Shown one piece after another: positions 1 through 12,570 of a stretch of DNA of 64,000 nt; positions within the stretch are counted from its first letter, which is position 1; each line of letters starts with the position of its first letter. The DNA is taken from the NCBI GenBank assembly GCA_029204225.1, contig CM055103.1, positions 57,401,705 through 57,465,704 on the forward strand, read 5' to 3'. The DNA is from Diphasiastrum complanatum (taxonomy: Eukaryota; Streptophyta; Lycopodiopsida; Lycopodiales; Lycopodiaceae). The notes beneath the pieces are model-generated. The model saw nothing but the letters and a program-made list of their open reading frames with translations, was not told the origin of the DNA and did not search any database. A program made the translations under genes and the position numbers.

Positions 1-8
1 AAATATAC

Positions 9-165
9 ATGGTGCAACTTGATGGCTTTGTGATCCAGGGAGAGGAGACCAAGGCATGCAAATTGCATAGAGTCTTATATGGTTTAAAGCAGGCTCCTCG
101 TGCATGGTATGGACGCATTGATGAGTACTTTATAAATCAGGGCTTTACACGTACTACATCAAAGA
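9..165 (+). pseudogene. Copia reverse transcriptase fragment
   Basis: A short stretch of Ty1/copia reverse transcriptase is readable, including the conserved YGLKQAPRAWYGRID block that follows the palm core. It enters from outside the window and loses similarity after about residue 50. The same block occurs in the copia copies at 14.8 kb and 16.6 kb, so it belongs to that family or a near relative. No YVDD box or RNase H follows. A different retroelement appears to take over within about 20 bases, so this is a truncated, non-functional relic. Confidence 0.8.
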
Positions 166-167
166 GC

Positions 168-402
168 TGTAACGAAGAGATGGACTGTCACAAACATTTT
201 GCAAATAGAATCTGTTCGGCCCTAGAAATAGAGCATCTATTTGAATATCAACCATCGTAAACGGTTAGATTTACTATTACAGAATTAAAAGACCAAAAGA
301 CCTATAATTAAAAGGCCAAAAGACTTGTCCTGTAGCAATATAAATACATGTGCAATACTCGTTGTAACCAACTCTCAGACAATAATTACTATTTTTCCTA
401 CA
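168..402 (+). repeat. Putative LTR of broken copia element 1
   Basis: The stretch begins with TGTAAC and ends in CCTACA one base before a primer-binding site. It holds a TATA-like ATATAAATAC about 60 bases before the end, as expected for the U3/R part of a copia LTR. The left boundary is uncertain. No matching copy was found at the other end of the element, so the LTR pair cannot be confirmed. Confidence 0.4.
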
Positions 403-403
403 G

Positions 404-515
404 TGGTATCAGGGCATATAGGTTCAAAATTGATACAGTGGTATCAAAGCTTACGAAATTAAAACTGATACAGTGATATCAGAACGAATCAAAGTCGATA
501 CAGTAGTATCTTCGT
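404..515 (+). promoter_or_regulatory. Primer-binding site with array of PBS-like repeats
   Basis: TGGTATCAGGGC at 404-415 matches the plant initiator-Met tRNA primer site of copia elements, with one change. Three further variants follow at 439, 474 and 504 (TGGTATCAAAGC, TGATATCAGAAC, TAGTATCTTCGT), each preceded by a GATACAG-like string. Starts are 35, 35 and 30 bases apart. The reverse-strand copy at 50.7 kb keeps the inner repeats, so the array is a property of the family. Confidence 0.6.
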
Positions 516-583
516 ACCCCTCTCAGCAAATTTCTTCATACATCCATCAGCAAGCCGCATCTGGAGTTATTCAGAAAATAGAA

Positions 584-3500
584 GATGTCATTGATCAGCA
601 ATATTTAGGCTAAGATCACTACGATCTTGGATCTAGAAGATTCAAACTACTTGATTTGGAAATTAAAGACTTAACTCATATTGAAGGACGAAGGTCTATG
701 GCAATGGGTAGAACCAATAGAGGAGAAGCCAGTAGCTACTCCTGGTAAAGAATTTCGAGAATGGAGTTTAAGAAATGACAAAGCTATAGCAATTATTGTG
801 TCTTTAGTGCATGACAATATAATGCTAGATCTTACATCAATTTTGAACGCAAAATATTTATGGGAAGAATTGCAAACCGAAAATGAGACTCGATCTCGTA
901 ATCAGATCATGTTCTTGGAAGACCAATTAACCTAGCTATAGTGAGACGGCAAAGACCTGAACACATTTGTGCAAAAGATAAAAGACCTGTTTATTTCCTT
1001 GCAGAATTCTGGCGTAGAAAATACAATTTCTAAGGAAAAACAGCTTAGTTATTTTCTTCGAGCCCTACCCAAATCATTCCACACAACTAGAACCTTATTG
1101 GCGAAAGATGCGACAATGACACTTCAAAAGGCAATAGACGAAGTTAAAGAGGAAGTAGAAGCTCATGAACGCTATGACAACAATGGTGATTCCGAAAATG
1201 CTCTATTTACTCAGAAGAATAAATCTTTCAAGAAGTCTAAGTTTAAGAGGGAGTCGTTTAAAAAAAATGAGTCTTAGACAAATGAACAACAATATAAACA
1301 AAAAATTCTCGTGATAAGAAGATCTGCAACAGATGCAGAAGATCAGGTCACACAAAAGAAAAGTGTTGGTTAAATCCAAAGATTGAATGCATTCATGGTC
1401 ATAAACGGGGTCATGCAATAGTAGAATGTTATCAGAATCCCAGGAACAAAAAGGAGCAGAATCAAAGCAAACTTTCAGATTCAAACTATGTCGAAGACAA
1501 AGCAGAATGCTCCAAAGCAACAGATGACAGGACAACAAGGAACTCAGTAGCTTATGTTAGTGCTGATCTATTTTGTTCATCTACTTCAATTCGAGAAGTA
1601 GTACTTGATTCGAGAGCCACCTCACATTTTGTTTTTTTGAAACAAATATTGTCTGAGTACAAGAAGATGAACTATTCGAGATTCATTATACTTGAAGATG
1701 GTTCTAAGCACGTGGGTGATGGAACTGGTGTATTATAGCTAGACACGAATCAGGGTGACAAGAAACTTGAGGAAATTCTCTATGTCCCTACTCTTGACAA
1801 AGATCTTCTATCTGTAGCAAAGATAGTCGATACAGGCATGTCAGTAACCTTCACAAAGAACTCTTGTAAACTATTCGAGGAAGATTTTGATAACCTGGTT
1901 GCTAAAGGCAACAGAGAAGGAAATTTGTATCACTTGAATATTCGAACTAGAATCGAACAAGCGAATCAAACTCAAGAATCAACACATATTCTGTGGCACA
2001 AGAGGCTATGTCACGTGAACATGGAAGCCTTGTACCAAGCCAACAAAAGTCAAAAAAATTGAAGGAGTCGAAATTAAAAGTAGAGATATTCTAACCACCT
2101 ATGAATCTTGTCTCAAAGGCAAGATGACTAGAACACCTTTCAATAAGGATGTTTATAGAGCAACTAAGGTACTTGAAATTGTGCATTCAGATATTTGGAC
2201 CATTCGGAGTATTGTCGTTGGGTGATGCAAAGTACTTCATTACATTTATTGATGACTTTAGCAAGTTCGCTGTGGTATACTTTATATGTACAAATTTTGA
2301 AGCTTTCGAGAAACTCATTGAGTATACCAATTGGGCTGAGAAGCAGATAGGCAGCAAGTTGAAGCAGATTCGCACAGCTCATGGAGGTGAGTACATTTCC
2401 AATGAATTCAAAGCTTACTGTACTGATCGAGGTATTATGCATACAAAGACTGCATAATACACACCTCAGCACAATAGAATAGCTGAACGAAAAAATCGTA
2501 CACTTATGGAAGCTGTAAGGTGTATGATGGCTCATGCAAAAGCACCAAAACAGTTGTAGGTAGAAGAAGTGGCTACATCAAATTATCTTCAGAATCGTAT
2601 TCTGAAATCTCGAATACCGGATAAAACTCCTCATGAGATATGGTGGAAGTCGAAGCCAAATCTTGCACATGTTCGGACATTTGGATGCGTAGTGTATATG
2701 CACATACCAGATAGGCTAAGAAAGAAACTCGATGAATCGTCGTATTATCATGTCTATGTACCTAAAATTGGCAAGATAAAAGTTGTTCGAGATGTTGAAT
2801 TTGATGAGTCAAAATACATAGCAAACAATGATCTAGTCGGCATGAAATTCTCAAAAACTATTATGAGCTACCAACGATGAGAGAATTAAAACAAGCAGAA
2901 GATTAAAGAGAATTACCAGATTCAGAGGGAGGTCAAGATTGAGTACCTAACATACTCGAATCACACAGCTCAAATTCCAACAGAAAAGCTCGAATCAGAA
3001 TCGAACTTGAAACCACCTGTGAGAAGATCTGACAGACAGCGTAAACCACCAGAAAGGTATGGTCAGGATGTTTTTTATATAGCCATCAAATTTTGTGGTT
3101 TTTTTTATGAATTTCAGACATTCGAAAAAGTTGTTGATGGACTAGATAAAGATCGCTGGATTCAAGTCGTGGAGGACAAAATGTCATCCATATATAAGAA
3201 CAATGTATGGACACTTGCACCTATACCTGATGGCAGAAAACCAATCAAATGCAAGTGGATCTACAAGATCAAAATAGGTCCTGATGGAGAAAACATCATA
3301 TACAAAGCAAGGCTAGCTGCTAAAGGATTTTCACAGAAGTATGGGATCGACTACACTGATACTTTCTCACCGGTAGTCAAACATACATCAATTCGCTTGT
3401 TATTCGCGTATGCAGTGGCTCATGATCTGAAAATCCATATTGTGGATGAGAAGACTGCTTTCTTGCATGCAGAATTGGAAGAAGACTTATTCATGGACCA

Positions 3501-4682
3501 ACCACTTGGTTTTTTAAGCCAAGAATATCCAGAATACGAATGTGACATGAATAAAAGCATTTATGGTCTGAAACAAGCAGCAAGACAATTGTATAGAAAG
3601 AAGGATGAAGCACTACGTTCTTTAGGCTTCAAACCTCTATTTGTTGAATCAAATGTCTATATCAAGCATGTCCAAAATGAAATAATTATTCTAGCTGTCT
3701 ATGTTGATGACACACTTATCTTCTCAAGAAGAGATAAGTTAATTTCATATGCCAAAAGAGACATTTCTGAAATATTTGAGATCGCTGACCTAGGAGAAGC
3801 AAATCTATCTAGGGTTGCAGATCGTGAGAGACTTTGAAGGTGATAAGTTGTATCTTCACCAACAAAAGTACACTCAAAAGATCATTAAAGGCTTCAACAT
3901 GCTCGAATGCAAAGGTGTGCATACTCCCATGATACCTGGAACAATACTGAACAAGGCAAATTGTCCCCAGACTCTCGAGGAAGAGGAGTGAATGGCCAAA
4001 ACACCCTATCGTAGGTTGATTGGATCATTGTTATATCTAGCAGACAACACCAGACCTGATATAGCGCTTGCAGTATACAAGCTGAGCCAATATAATCAGA
4101 ACCCAGGATTGTTGCATTGGAAGTTGGCGAAAAGAATACTACAATATCTCCAGGAAACAAACGACTATGGACTGTGTTATTCGAAGGAAGCTGGATTTCA
4201 CATCGAATCTTATAGTACGCAAGTTGGGAATCCATGAAAGATGATAACAAAAGTATTTCAGGAGGTTGTACTCTAGTATCTAGCATAGCCATAGTCTAGA
4301 TAAGCAAGAAGCAAACAGTAGTACCTTAATCTTCCTGTGAAGCGAAATATGTAGCAACAGCCAAAATGGCAAACGAACTGATCTGGATCAAACAAATGTT
4401 GGAAGGATTTGATGAATCTATTTTTGAACCTTATGTCTTGTTAATGGAAACACTTCAGCAATCTATCTTACGAAAGATCATGTATTTCATTTGAAAACGA
4501 AGCACATAGCTATCAAGTATCATGTGATTCGGGACTTAGTCAAGACGAAGATACTGAAGACAGTCTTCATACCCACAGAGGAAATGACAGCTGATATCTT
4601 TACAAAGCCACTCAGTAAAGCTTTGTTCGAGAAGCAGGGAAGAAGATTGGGGTTAATCGAACTGCCCACTTTGAGAGGGAGT
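584..4682 (+). pseudogene. Degenerate Ty1/copia gag-pol, element 1
   Basis: Domain order is gag, protease, integrase, reverse transcriptase, RNase H, as in copia. Gag starts at 584 but has a stop at about 605. A zinc knuckle CNRCRRSGHTKEKC is encoded near 1325, with a second, damaged knuckle after it. The protease motif reads DSRAT instead of DSGAT near 1600. Integrase (about 1990-2800) has several frame breaks, and the second catalytic Asp is lost (TAHGGEY). Reverse transcriptase at 3007-3830 is the best preserved part and keeps YVDD. RNase H pieces lie at 3992-4237 and 4491-4688, the latter with the usual ADIFTKPL block. A purine-rich GAGAGGGAG follows. Stops and frameshifts throughout make it inactive. 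Confidence 0.9.
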
Positions 4683-5060
4683 TGTTAAACACCTGATCAG
4701 ACATATCACGATTCTACTAACAAAGTGCGTAGTTTACTTGACGAAGGATGAGAAACGAACACAAACTCGAAACATCTTTATTCGTGATCAACCTCGAAGG
4801 ATTCGCGAAATTTGTCTTGTACTCAACTCGAAAGATTAACGAAAGATTCATGAAACAGATTCTTGTAGAAGCTCATGGTGTCTCTTCGTGATATTTTTGT
4901 CTTTCACAAATTGTTTGCGATAGATGACAACTTTGAGCTTGAAGAAAAAATCTTGAAGATTTCGCAAATTGTTCGTGACAATTTCGTGACATCTCAGGTT
5001 TGAACAAGAAACAAAATATTTCGCGACAAGATTCTGTTCGCGGATTTTTTGAGCTTAACA
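4683..5060 (+). repeat. Possible 3' LTR of copia element 1
   Basis: The stretch starts TGTTAAACACC directly after the polypurine tract of element 1, where a 3' LTR belongs. It is rich in CGAA and TTCG words. One string, CGAAGGATTCGCGAAA at 4795-4810, closely matches CGAAAGATTCGCGAA at 62323-62337 in the LTR-like region near the right edge. It does not visibly match the presumed 5' LTR at 168-402, so the element may be chimeric. The right boundary is not defined. Confidence 0.35.
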
Positions 5061-8000
5061 CAACAGCGAGATAAGACAGCAAGACATGTATACTGATTCA
5101 AATTCAGAATTATAAATTTGTTTTTGATCAATACTTTTAAAAATTGAGAGAAACCATTATCAAATGGATTTTCATTCCACTTCAAAAAAATTCAGAGAAT
5201 CCCTTAATAGAAGTTTTTATGTCACCAACTTAAAGGCCAGCCACGTGTCAAATTCGCAGCAGTGCTATTTTATACAGAGTGCCAAGTGCTCAATTTTTCT
5301 TTGTATTTGTGTGACACCTTGGGACACAAAAATTGAATTTGAATGGAAGGAGTATCAACCTTTGCTTTCATTATTGCATGGCATTCGAGAAAGATATATC
5401 CCAATTAGAAAAACATAATAATATAGAAAATGACAAAAAATTTATTTTCACAAATTGGCATTATATAGAAGAAGCTAATAATATTCTTACTTGATTGTTC
5501 TCTTAATGAGTACCTACTAAATTTGTAAAAATGCTCACGTACACATTCTACAAAAAAAAACATAGAGTGCACAATTTACATAAATGAACGAAGTTCGGCG
5601 CAGACCAACAAATGTCGAACAGTAAAAAATTGTCGAATGATTCTTTCTGATGAAAATTCGACTTTGATGTCAACTTAGTGCAAATATTGAATCAAAAATT
5701 GTCGATAGGCATTCTTTGGCATTATCATGGTACCACTCGCATGCCAAGTGTCATCATGAGGTCGGGCCTCAATATCCTCATTACTTGTACAAATCAAAAG
5801 CATGGTTAGGCATAGGTATTTGGGTCATTACCTCTAGATCAATCAAAAGTCAACACATGTCCTATTTTGTAGGGATGCAAAAGTGAAAGTGCTACCACCC
5901 TCATTTCATTGGTCTATAGGGTCCAATCAAAAGAATGGCCCAATCACATTTCAAAGCTCACCATGTGAAAATTAGTGTAGGAACTCAAAATACCACTAAT
6001 ATGATGATAGCTCCTTTGTACATATGAATTTTGAGAGTTAATCAAGTTTTTGTCTCGTAAACTTTTTTTCGTCTATTCTCTACCCAAGAGCTTGGTGGTT
6101 TTCTGTCTCTACCTGAGAGCTAGGTGCTTGTTTGGCTCTTCCATAAGATTTACTTAGTTTTTTCAAGGATATGCATGAAACTTTCTTGACTTTGGATGAT
6201 GATTGCCTTTTGTATACAAGAACTCTTGCCTAGATACAAATTGTGTTTGATAGCTCTTGAAAATCCGAGTTGATCAAAGAGTAATTTGGTAGCGTGCAAC
6301 CTCTCATGAATGTGGATCATGGATGATCTATTCAAGGTCCTCAAAATCACTTTGTTTGACATGGTATCATATCTAGATCAATTCATGCTTGAAGGTAGAT
6401 CATCATAAAGCAAGATTTTGTGTGAAAAATCTAGGTTTGGGAGTGCTCTTGGATTGCGATTGTCATCTAGCTTCAAATTGGTCAATGATTGATATATTTG
6501 GTTGACCAATAGTAAGAATTTTATATGTGTAAAGTGCAAGCCACATCTGAGTTGTACATCCACTTTGTAATTTTGTAGCAATCTCATTTTTTATCCATTG
6601 AGTCCAAGTAGACATTTGATGAAAAGAGCTTGAAGTGCAGATTGAGAAGACTAAGGTACCAAGGGTCATCGATGCATCATTTTGGTGTTTGGATCTAATC
6701 TTTGATGGTAGGTAGGTGTGCCCATCTAGTGTTTTTTAGATCATTATGATTCAATTCTCTTGATTTCAAAAGTTTTGTCAAAAACTGATGTTTCTCTCAA
6801 AATAGTCAAGTGATAGAGATCTAGGACATTGTTTGCAATTGAATCTTCAAATCCATTACAAATCTAGGATAGGAACCATTCCATTTGGCTTGAATCAAGA
6901 AGAAGAGAAAAGCTTCAAAATGTCTTATATGTTCCTTCAAATGCTAGAAATTTGTTGAGTGGAAGTCAATTGATTGACAATGGATGTAATGTCAAGTTTG
7001 ATTGCAATACTTGCCTTATCATCAAGAAAGAAAGTGTCTTTGCCAAAGGGATTAGAGATGGTGGGCTTTTCAAACTTGATGTTTGTGTGAGATCTATCAC
7101 AATTTAAATGTGAAAGGAGGGCGCATTTCTCAAGAGGAGAAAGTGGAGAACTCAAATCTCAAACCCATGGATGTTGAATTTGATGTTAATGTCAAGAATG
7201 TTTTTTCAAGTGTGAATGGAAGTGCTTCTAATGTTGTTGGTGTCAAGGATCTTGCAAGGCTCAAGGAGGATTCAAGTGAAGAAGAATGTGTAGAGAGCAG
7301 CAATCTCTACAACCAAGCACACCAAGGGGATCATCAAGATCCAAGGAGGAGTCATCAAGGCTTGTTTGAATGAGCAAGGATATGCAAATGGACGACACTA
7401 TCTCATCCACTTATAACACTTTCATGACGTCTTTGATAGATGGATCAAGTTGCTTTGATGATGTGCCTAAATCTCAAAGTAGACTTGAGATAATTCCACA
7501 TGACTATGTTGTGTCGATGAGATTCTCTACTTGATGGCATGCCATTAGTTCATGTGTGGAATGTCTATCTACTTGCTCTCGAATTTTATGCAAGTAGGAT
7601 TGGTCAATTCATCCATTTGTTGGATGATGGTGTGTTTACTTGTAGTGAGGCAATTTGTAAACACATTATGAGAATAAGTGAATCATCCTCGAAGGACACT
7701 TATATCCATAATGATGTATTTAGCCTCATTAGATAATCAAGCATAAAGATATGATGCAAACTCTTAGTTATTATAACAAGCATAGTCTTGCCAATCTTGA
7801 TGTGTCTAATTCTCAAGATCTTGGTAATATGATGATGGATCTTTGTTATCCTTTTGAATCAAGGAGGAGCCTTGATCTCCTCATGAAGTTGCAGCTATTT
7901 TCAGGAAGGAGGAGCTTTGTAATCAATCATGTTCTTCAAGGATGGAAGAAATCAATGGCAAAAGTGCTCAAATGGTGGAAAGCTCTTCTTATTGCTTGGA

Positions 8001-10700
8001 AATGGTTCTCAATCAAGGAAACCTTGTCATGGCTATGGTGATCTTCTACAATTGTAGGTTTCTTGGTTGGTTTTCCCATCAAATTCATGCCCAAGGATCT
8101 ACTTGAAAAGCTACTTTTAGCTACTTAAGTTGTGGAGAAAACATAAAATAAAATTTGCAAATGCTCATTTCATAGGGAAAGGCTCGAAGGACTTGAGCCT
8201 TTTGCCATGGTACTACACACCCTTGGGCTCTCGCCCTAGGGTAGTCACGTCCCAAGGTGGAAGGCCTTTGCATTGAGGCCTTTCTCCCACATAATTTTGT
8301 AGTTTTTTTGCATTTATGTAATCCAAAATATCACAATATCATTATTGTGTCCCTCTTTATCATAAGTTTGTATTTAATCCATAAATTGTACTATTACCAT
8401 TTTGTGTCTGTTTTGATTGTGATTTTGTATTTTTATGGTTTCTTGTTGTTATATTATTTATTAGAGAATGGCCTTTTAGTGGCCTTTGAGTGTAAGATTA
8501 CGATGAGGCCATTAGTCCAAGCCATTATTAATAAACGGCTATTGAACAAGGTGTAATGTGGTGCCTCAAATTTTTATGGAAATTTGATGAGCTATAAGTT
8601 GCTTTTAAAAAGTGTTATGCTTTGAAAAGTTTTATTGACTTCAATTTATTGTAATGTGTTGTATGTCACTTTCATCAATACTAACCTACAATACGTTTCA
8701 TTTTACAACTCTTTACCATAAAATAGCATTGTAACCATAATTTCCAAAGGAATGAAGTTTTTTGCACGATTTAATCCGCTTGCATGTTTGATGTAATTTG
8801 CCAACACGATCATTTAGTCAATCCAATTATGTTGTCCCTAGAAGTAGAACCAATCATAGCATAGAATTCTCAGTGTTTTGCATATCTCCTATCAAATATC
8901 CAACTATTTGGGAGATGTACAAGAAAGCCAAAACATGTTTTGGGATAAGTAGTTCACATATTATTGATTTTCAAGATAGTTGTCATTTATAATGCCTTTT
9001 TTTAAGTTTGTTTGTTTAAAAATAGTATATCATATAATCATTCTATATTTTAAATGATGGAAATATATTTTATGCTACTTTATTGGCAATGCAAGTGAAG
9101 AGGGTGATAATCACACGACACAAGCATTGAAAATATTTGACAAATGATGAGAGACTGTTCTGTTACTTGCATGCTTGCATTTGAGCATTAGATAAAATTG
9201 TCTTGGAAATTTTGGCTCTTAGACTCTAAAGGAGATCAATATTTTTGACGAAAGCAATTGTTTCTACCCATTCTATATAGTTATAGATTATCGCTCTTGC
9301 TGTTCAAATTAAATCTCAAATGTTTTGCTCTTTTTGAATTGGTTTGCTATTTGTATTGGTGGATGTAACTTTTGGAGTACCTAACGACGATGTTGTAGAG
9401 ATAGATTGTTGTTCTAGCAATGACTAATGTTCATTGCTTTCATTTTCTTGAACAAAAACTTGGAATGTTAGCAAAAAAAATAACTAGATGTTTAACAACT
9501 AATGTATGGATGTCTCTAATCTTCAAATAGAAACAAGACAAAACATGTACATTTGAACAAACTGATAAAACACCAACAACCTTCATATTAGTAAGAATGT
9601 TGACATAATTCTCTTATAACAAGAGTTCCAACTTGAAAAGAGTTGCACAAGCAATAAGGAACTTGAATGTGTCAGCCTTTAATGATCAAATGTGTTAGTG
9701 CACTTGATACAAAACAAAACTACTTAGAAAGAATACCAAATGACCAAAAAGACCTATTTGAGTAGCAAACAAATGAAAAGTTGAAACACCCCAAATAGAT
9801 TAAATCCACATTCGAGTAATGACGCATTCAAGTTTGTAGATGTTTGCATCACAAGTGAGAATTAAGATAAAGCAAATTTATTAGGAAAGCGAGTGAGGGA
9901 CTCATTCACAATCAAAACAAACTTGGCAAATTACCTCTCCAACATATTCACTCGTAAATGATTGATAGTATGAGTTGCAATAAATGCTTCAGGATTTAGC
10001 ATAAATGGGATCAAAGCACTTAATGGTGAGCTTGATAGTATGAGTTGGAAGAGGGAACTTGTTCAAATTGTTCCTATATCATCCCAACTTAGTGCAAATA
10101 GAGCTCATGTTCTAGGTGATGCTAAAAGTTTTGGCATAGATTCACTCTATCCATCAAAAGAGTAGACTGCAACAAAGCATCGATTAGTTTATAGGAGAGC
10201 TATGGATCTACCCATATTACTCTTTGCTTTTCTCTAGACCTTGGTGTTTAAATGAGGAATCCTACTTTCATGTTTAGAGCTTGGCATTGATCATAGAGTT
10301 TTTTGCTTTGCAATTGTGATACATATTCTATATGGCATGGAGTTGGGTAGGAGCGGTTTGTGAGCTCAAAACGTCCTTCTCCGATTCTGTTCCAACGTTG
10401 CCCTGATTCTCTGAAACGGTTCTAGTCAGTTGATCTGGTGGAGTTATCAGTTGAATCATCTGTTAGCTGGCTGCAGCATAGTTTTTGCAACCTATTGTTT
10501 ATAGTTTTCACTCGACTCAGCTCAAATTGTGATATTTTTGAAGCCTTTTGGTTTTGCTTTGAGATTGAACTCAGTTAACAATTTGCTACACAATTGCCTT
10601 TTTTCACTCACACTGCCAATTCTGATGCACGCCGTGTTGGATGATGGGTGAATACTTCTCTCAAGTGGGGCGTTACAGGTAACGGCTTTATCATTTCCAT
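5061..10700. other. Sparse region, probably old repeats
   Basis: I see no supportable gene here. ORFs are short and have no recognisable motif. At 6361-6372 a TGGTATCATATC follows TTTGACA, which resembles an LTR end plus primer site, and a long non-coding stretch follows, so a gag-less retroelement relic around 5.9-8.3 kb is possible but unproven. The 8170-8300 part has a CCTTGGGCTCTCGCCCTAGG inverted repeat. Nothing readable was found from about 8300 to 10380. Confidence 0.3.
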
Positions 10701-10709
10701 TGCTTCATC

Positions 10710-10717
10710 TATTTAAG
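10710..10717 (+). promoter_or_regulatory. TATA-like box of the secreted-peptide gene
   Basis: TATTTAAG lies 54 bases upstream of the start codon at 10771, which leaves room for transcription start about 30 bases downstream and a short 5' leader. This is an inference from position and sequence only. Confidence 0.4.
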
Positions 10718-10770
10718 AAGCGAGATTCCTCTGAACCCAAAGAAAAGACTTACAGAGATAATCCGAGAGA

Positions 10771-11375
10771 ATGGGTATCAAAATGTTCACGTTGTTAAGT
10801 TATGTTAAGACTACTTTTCTGCTTCTGCTTTGTGTTTTCACAATTCTGCCCTACTCGACTGGAAGTAGATTGCTTGGATCAAGAAATACGAGCCCAGGTT
10901 TCGCGCTTTGAACTTTTGAATCTGCCTTAAGATAATGAGCTGAAGTTAAATACATGGCTTTACTAATCACTGATTGATGTGCCTATTCGCAGGTGGCAAC
11001 AGTATCAACACTGCACTAGAACATAGTACAATCGATAGTAATGTGAGCTACATTCCATTCTTATAATTGAATTCAAAATTTTCGGAACACTCAATTTTAC
11101 TATATCTGCACCTTGGAGTGTACACATATGATATGTCCACTAACTGCTGCTTCTTGCAGGAGGCTGCCAAAATGGGCAACTCTCGGTATGCCACCAACTA
11201 CAGCAGCATAAAACAGCTTCCAATCAAAGAATCCGTACCATTTGTACGCGATTCCCAGGAGCAACACAAACACAGAGTGCTGGTTGTAAATCAGCTACCA
11301 CCTTATAACCCACCAAACAGAGCTGACCCTGGCAATGGCCCAAGTGGGGGAGCTCATCCTCCTGCAGTTCCCTAG
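10771..11375 (+). CDS. Small secreted peptide precursor, three exons
   Basis: Exons are 10771-10897, 10993-11042 and 11160-11375. All borders are GT-AG and the phases agree, giving a 130-residue protein. Residues 1-32 form a signal peptide: a short positive start, then a Leu/Phe-rich core (TTFLLLLCVFTIL) and a small-residue cleavage site near YSTGSR. The mature part has no cysteines. It ends in a Pro/Gly-rich tail, LPPYNPPNRADPGNGPSGGA followed by HPPAVP. Short signal peptide, variable middle and Pro/Gly/His-rich C-terminus is the plan of plant post-translationally processed peptide hormones (CLE, CEP, PIP and IDA types). The GPSGGAH string is weakly like the PIP core SGPSxxGxGH, but no family match is exact. 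Introns are about 95 and 117 bases. Function is not assigned. Confidence 0.65.
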
Positions 11376-12129
11376 ACAACTCCAATTATCAAAAATAATT
11401 ACCTGTTTGGCATGTTAATATTTCTCCTATGCAGCAGAGGTGTTAGTTTCATAATCTTTAGTTGGCAGTAGGCATTAAGACTTGAATGATAACAAAAGTT
11501 ACACAAGGTTTCTTAGAACATAAGACAATAAATGTAGGCCTTTAAGTTAAAAAGATGGAGAAGTGATTTTCTTGACAATGACCTCTGCCTGGAATGACTT
11601 TCTTATTGATTAATTTTGTAACATTGATAAGAAGAATCATTCTAAGTCGTTGCATCTAAGTGCATTGCATCTAAGTGCAGTTATTATTTTAAGTTTCTTG
11701 ACATGGTCTTTTTCCTCCTGATTGCTCGGCTATAAATCTCCCCATCCCTCTCCATTGATCTTTTCACCTTCCATAAAGGTATGATTTACTCCTCAATGAG
11801 AGGCCTATACTGCTGCCAGATCACTCGAGAGATTTCAGCTTACAAGCATGCATGAATCATGACACGTCTTGGGGGTTTCTGGGCATATCCCAAATACATT
11901 GAACTATCAGCACAAAACCACACAGATAACAGCCTAACATTAAAGAAATTGACCACTTCCACAAAACCAGTAGAAATGGCAAGAAAAAATACCACTAAAG
12001 AATCAAGTGATGATAAAATAATCTGAATCAAGTGATAAGGGATCCAGATTTCATGAACGAAGACAAAAGCATCCAATATTGACCTGCGAGCACAGGAAAA
12101 CCTGACTAATCTGCCAAAGCAATCCTTAC
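11376..12129. other. Intergenic stretch between convergent genes
   Basis: This holds the 3' flank of the peptide gene and the downstream side of the minus-strand exons. A direct repeat (TTGCATCTAAGTGCA, twice) sits at about 11650-11682. No convincing exon was found, although the minus-strand partial gene should continue somewhere here. Confidence 0.4.
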
Positions 12130-12570
12130 CTGTCACAATTCCCAATGCTTGATATACTCCAGGCTCCAGCAGGGAGCACAAGGCCTTTTTGTAGTCACTC
12201 TTATTCAATGATTCTGCAGCTTCTATTTTCCATTGTCACCCACTTGACAATTCTTACCGCTTGTATCAAATTGTTCAAGTAGCTAAAAATTTTCTGACCT
12301 GGTGGCAGAATGCGAGGGGGAACCTTCCTCTTCTGTGAACAGATAATCTAAACGGTCTGAGCACGGTTACAATAACTAGCTACAAACATACTCATCCAGT
12401 TTATGGGCTGCTGTTGATAGAAATAAAGTTCAAACAACCAGAAAGTATCCACCAATACTCACTTGTGGTATCAATGCAGTAGTGATGTAGTTAGCAACAT
12501 TCATCATTGAGCAAAAGAGTTTGGACTCAAAAGAGAAATCTCTTGATGTTGTGGACAAGACAGCACAAGC
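12130..12570 (-). CDS. Partial gene, three consecutive exons, unrecognised
   Basis: Three exon-like segments join in frame on the minus strand. The first ends at 12463 before GTGAGT and encodes a stretch ending NVANYITTALIPQ. The second is a 34-base exon, 12332-12299, encoding KRKVPPRILPP. The third is 12222-12130, before GTAAGG, and encodes ESLNKSDYKKALCSLLEPGV and more. Acceptors end in AG and the phases 0, 1, 1 are consistent across both junctions, which is unlikely by chance. An in-frame TGA lies at about 12581, so the first exon has its acceptor downstream of that. I do not recognise the protein and did not find exons on either side. It could be a real gene with distant exons or a captured fragment. 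Confidence 0.5.

Noticed and set aside
404-515. Regularly spaced direct repeats resembling a small CRISPR-like array
   Set aside because: The repeats are variants of the retroelement primer site in a plant nuclear context, and a second copy of the element carries them too.
5560-8260. A full LTR retroelement with primer-like site at 6361
   Set aside because: No LTR pair, coding domain or target duplication could be seen. Kept only as a possibility in the region note.
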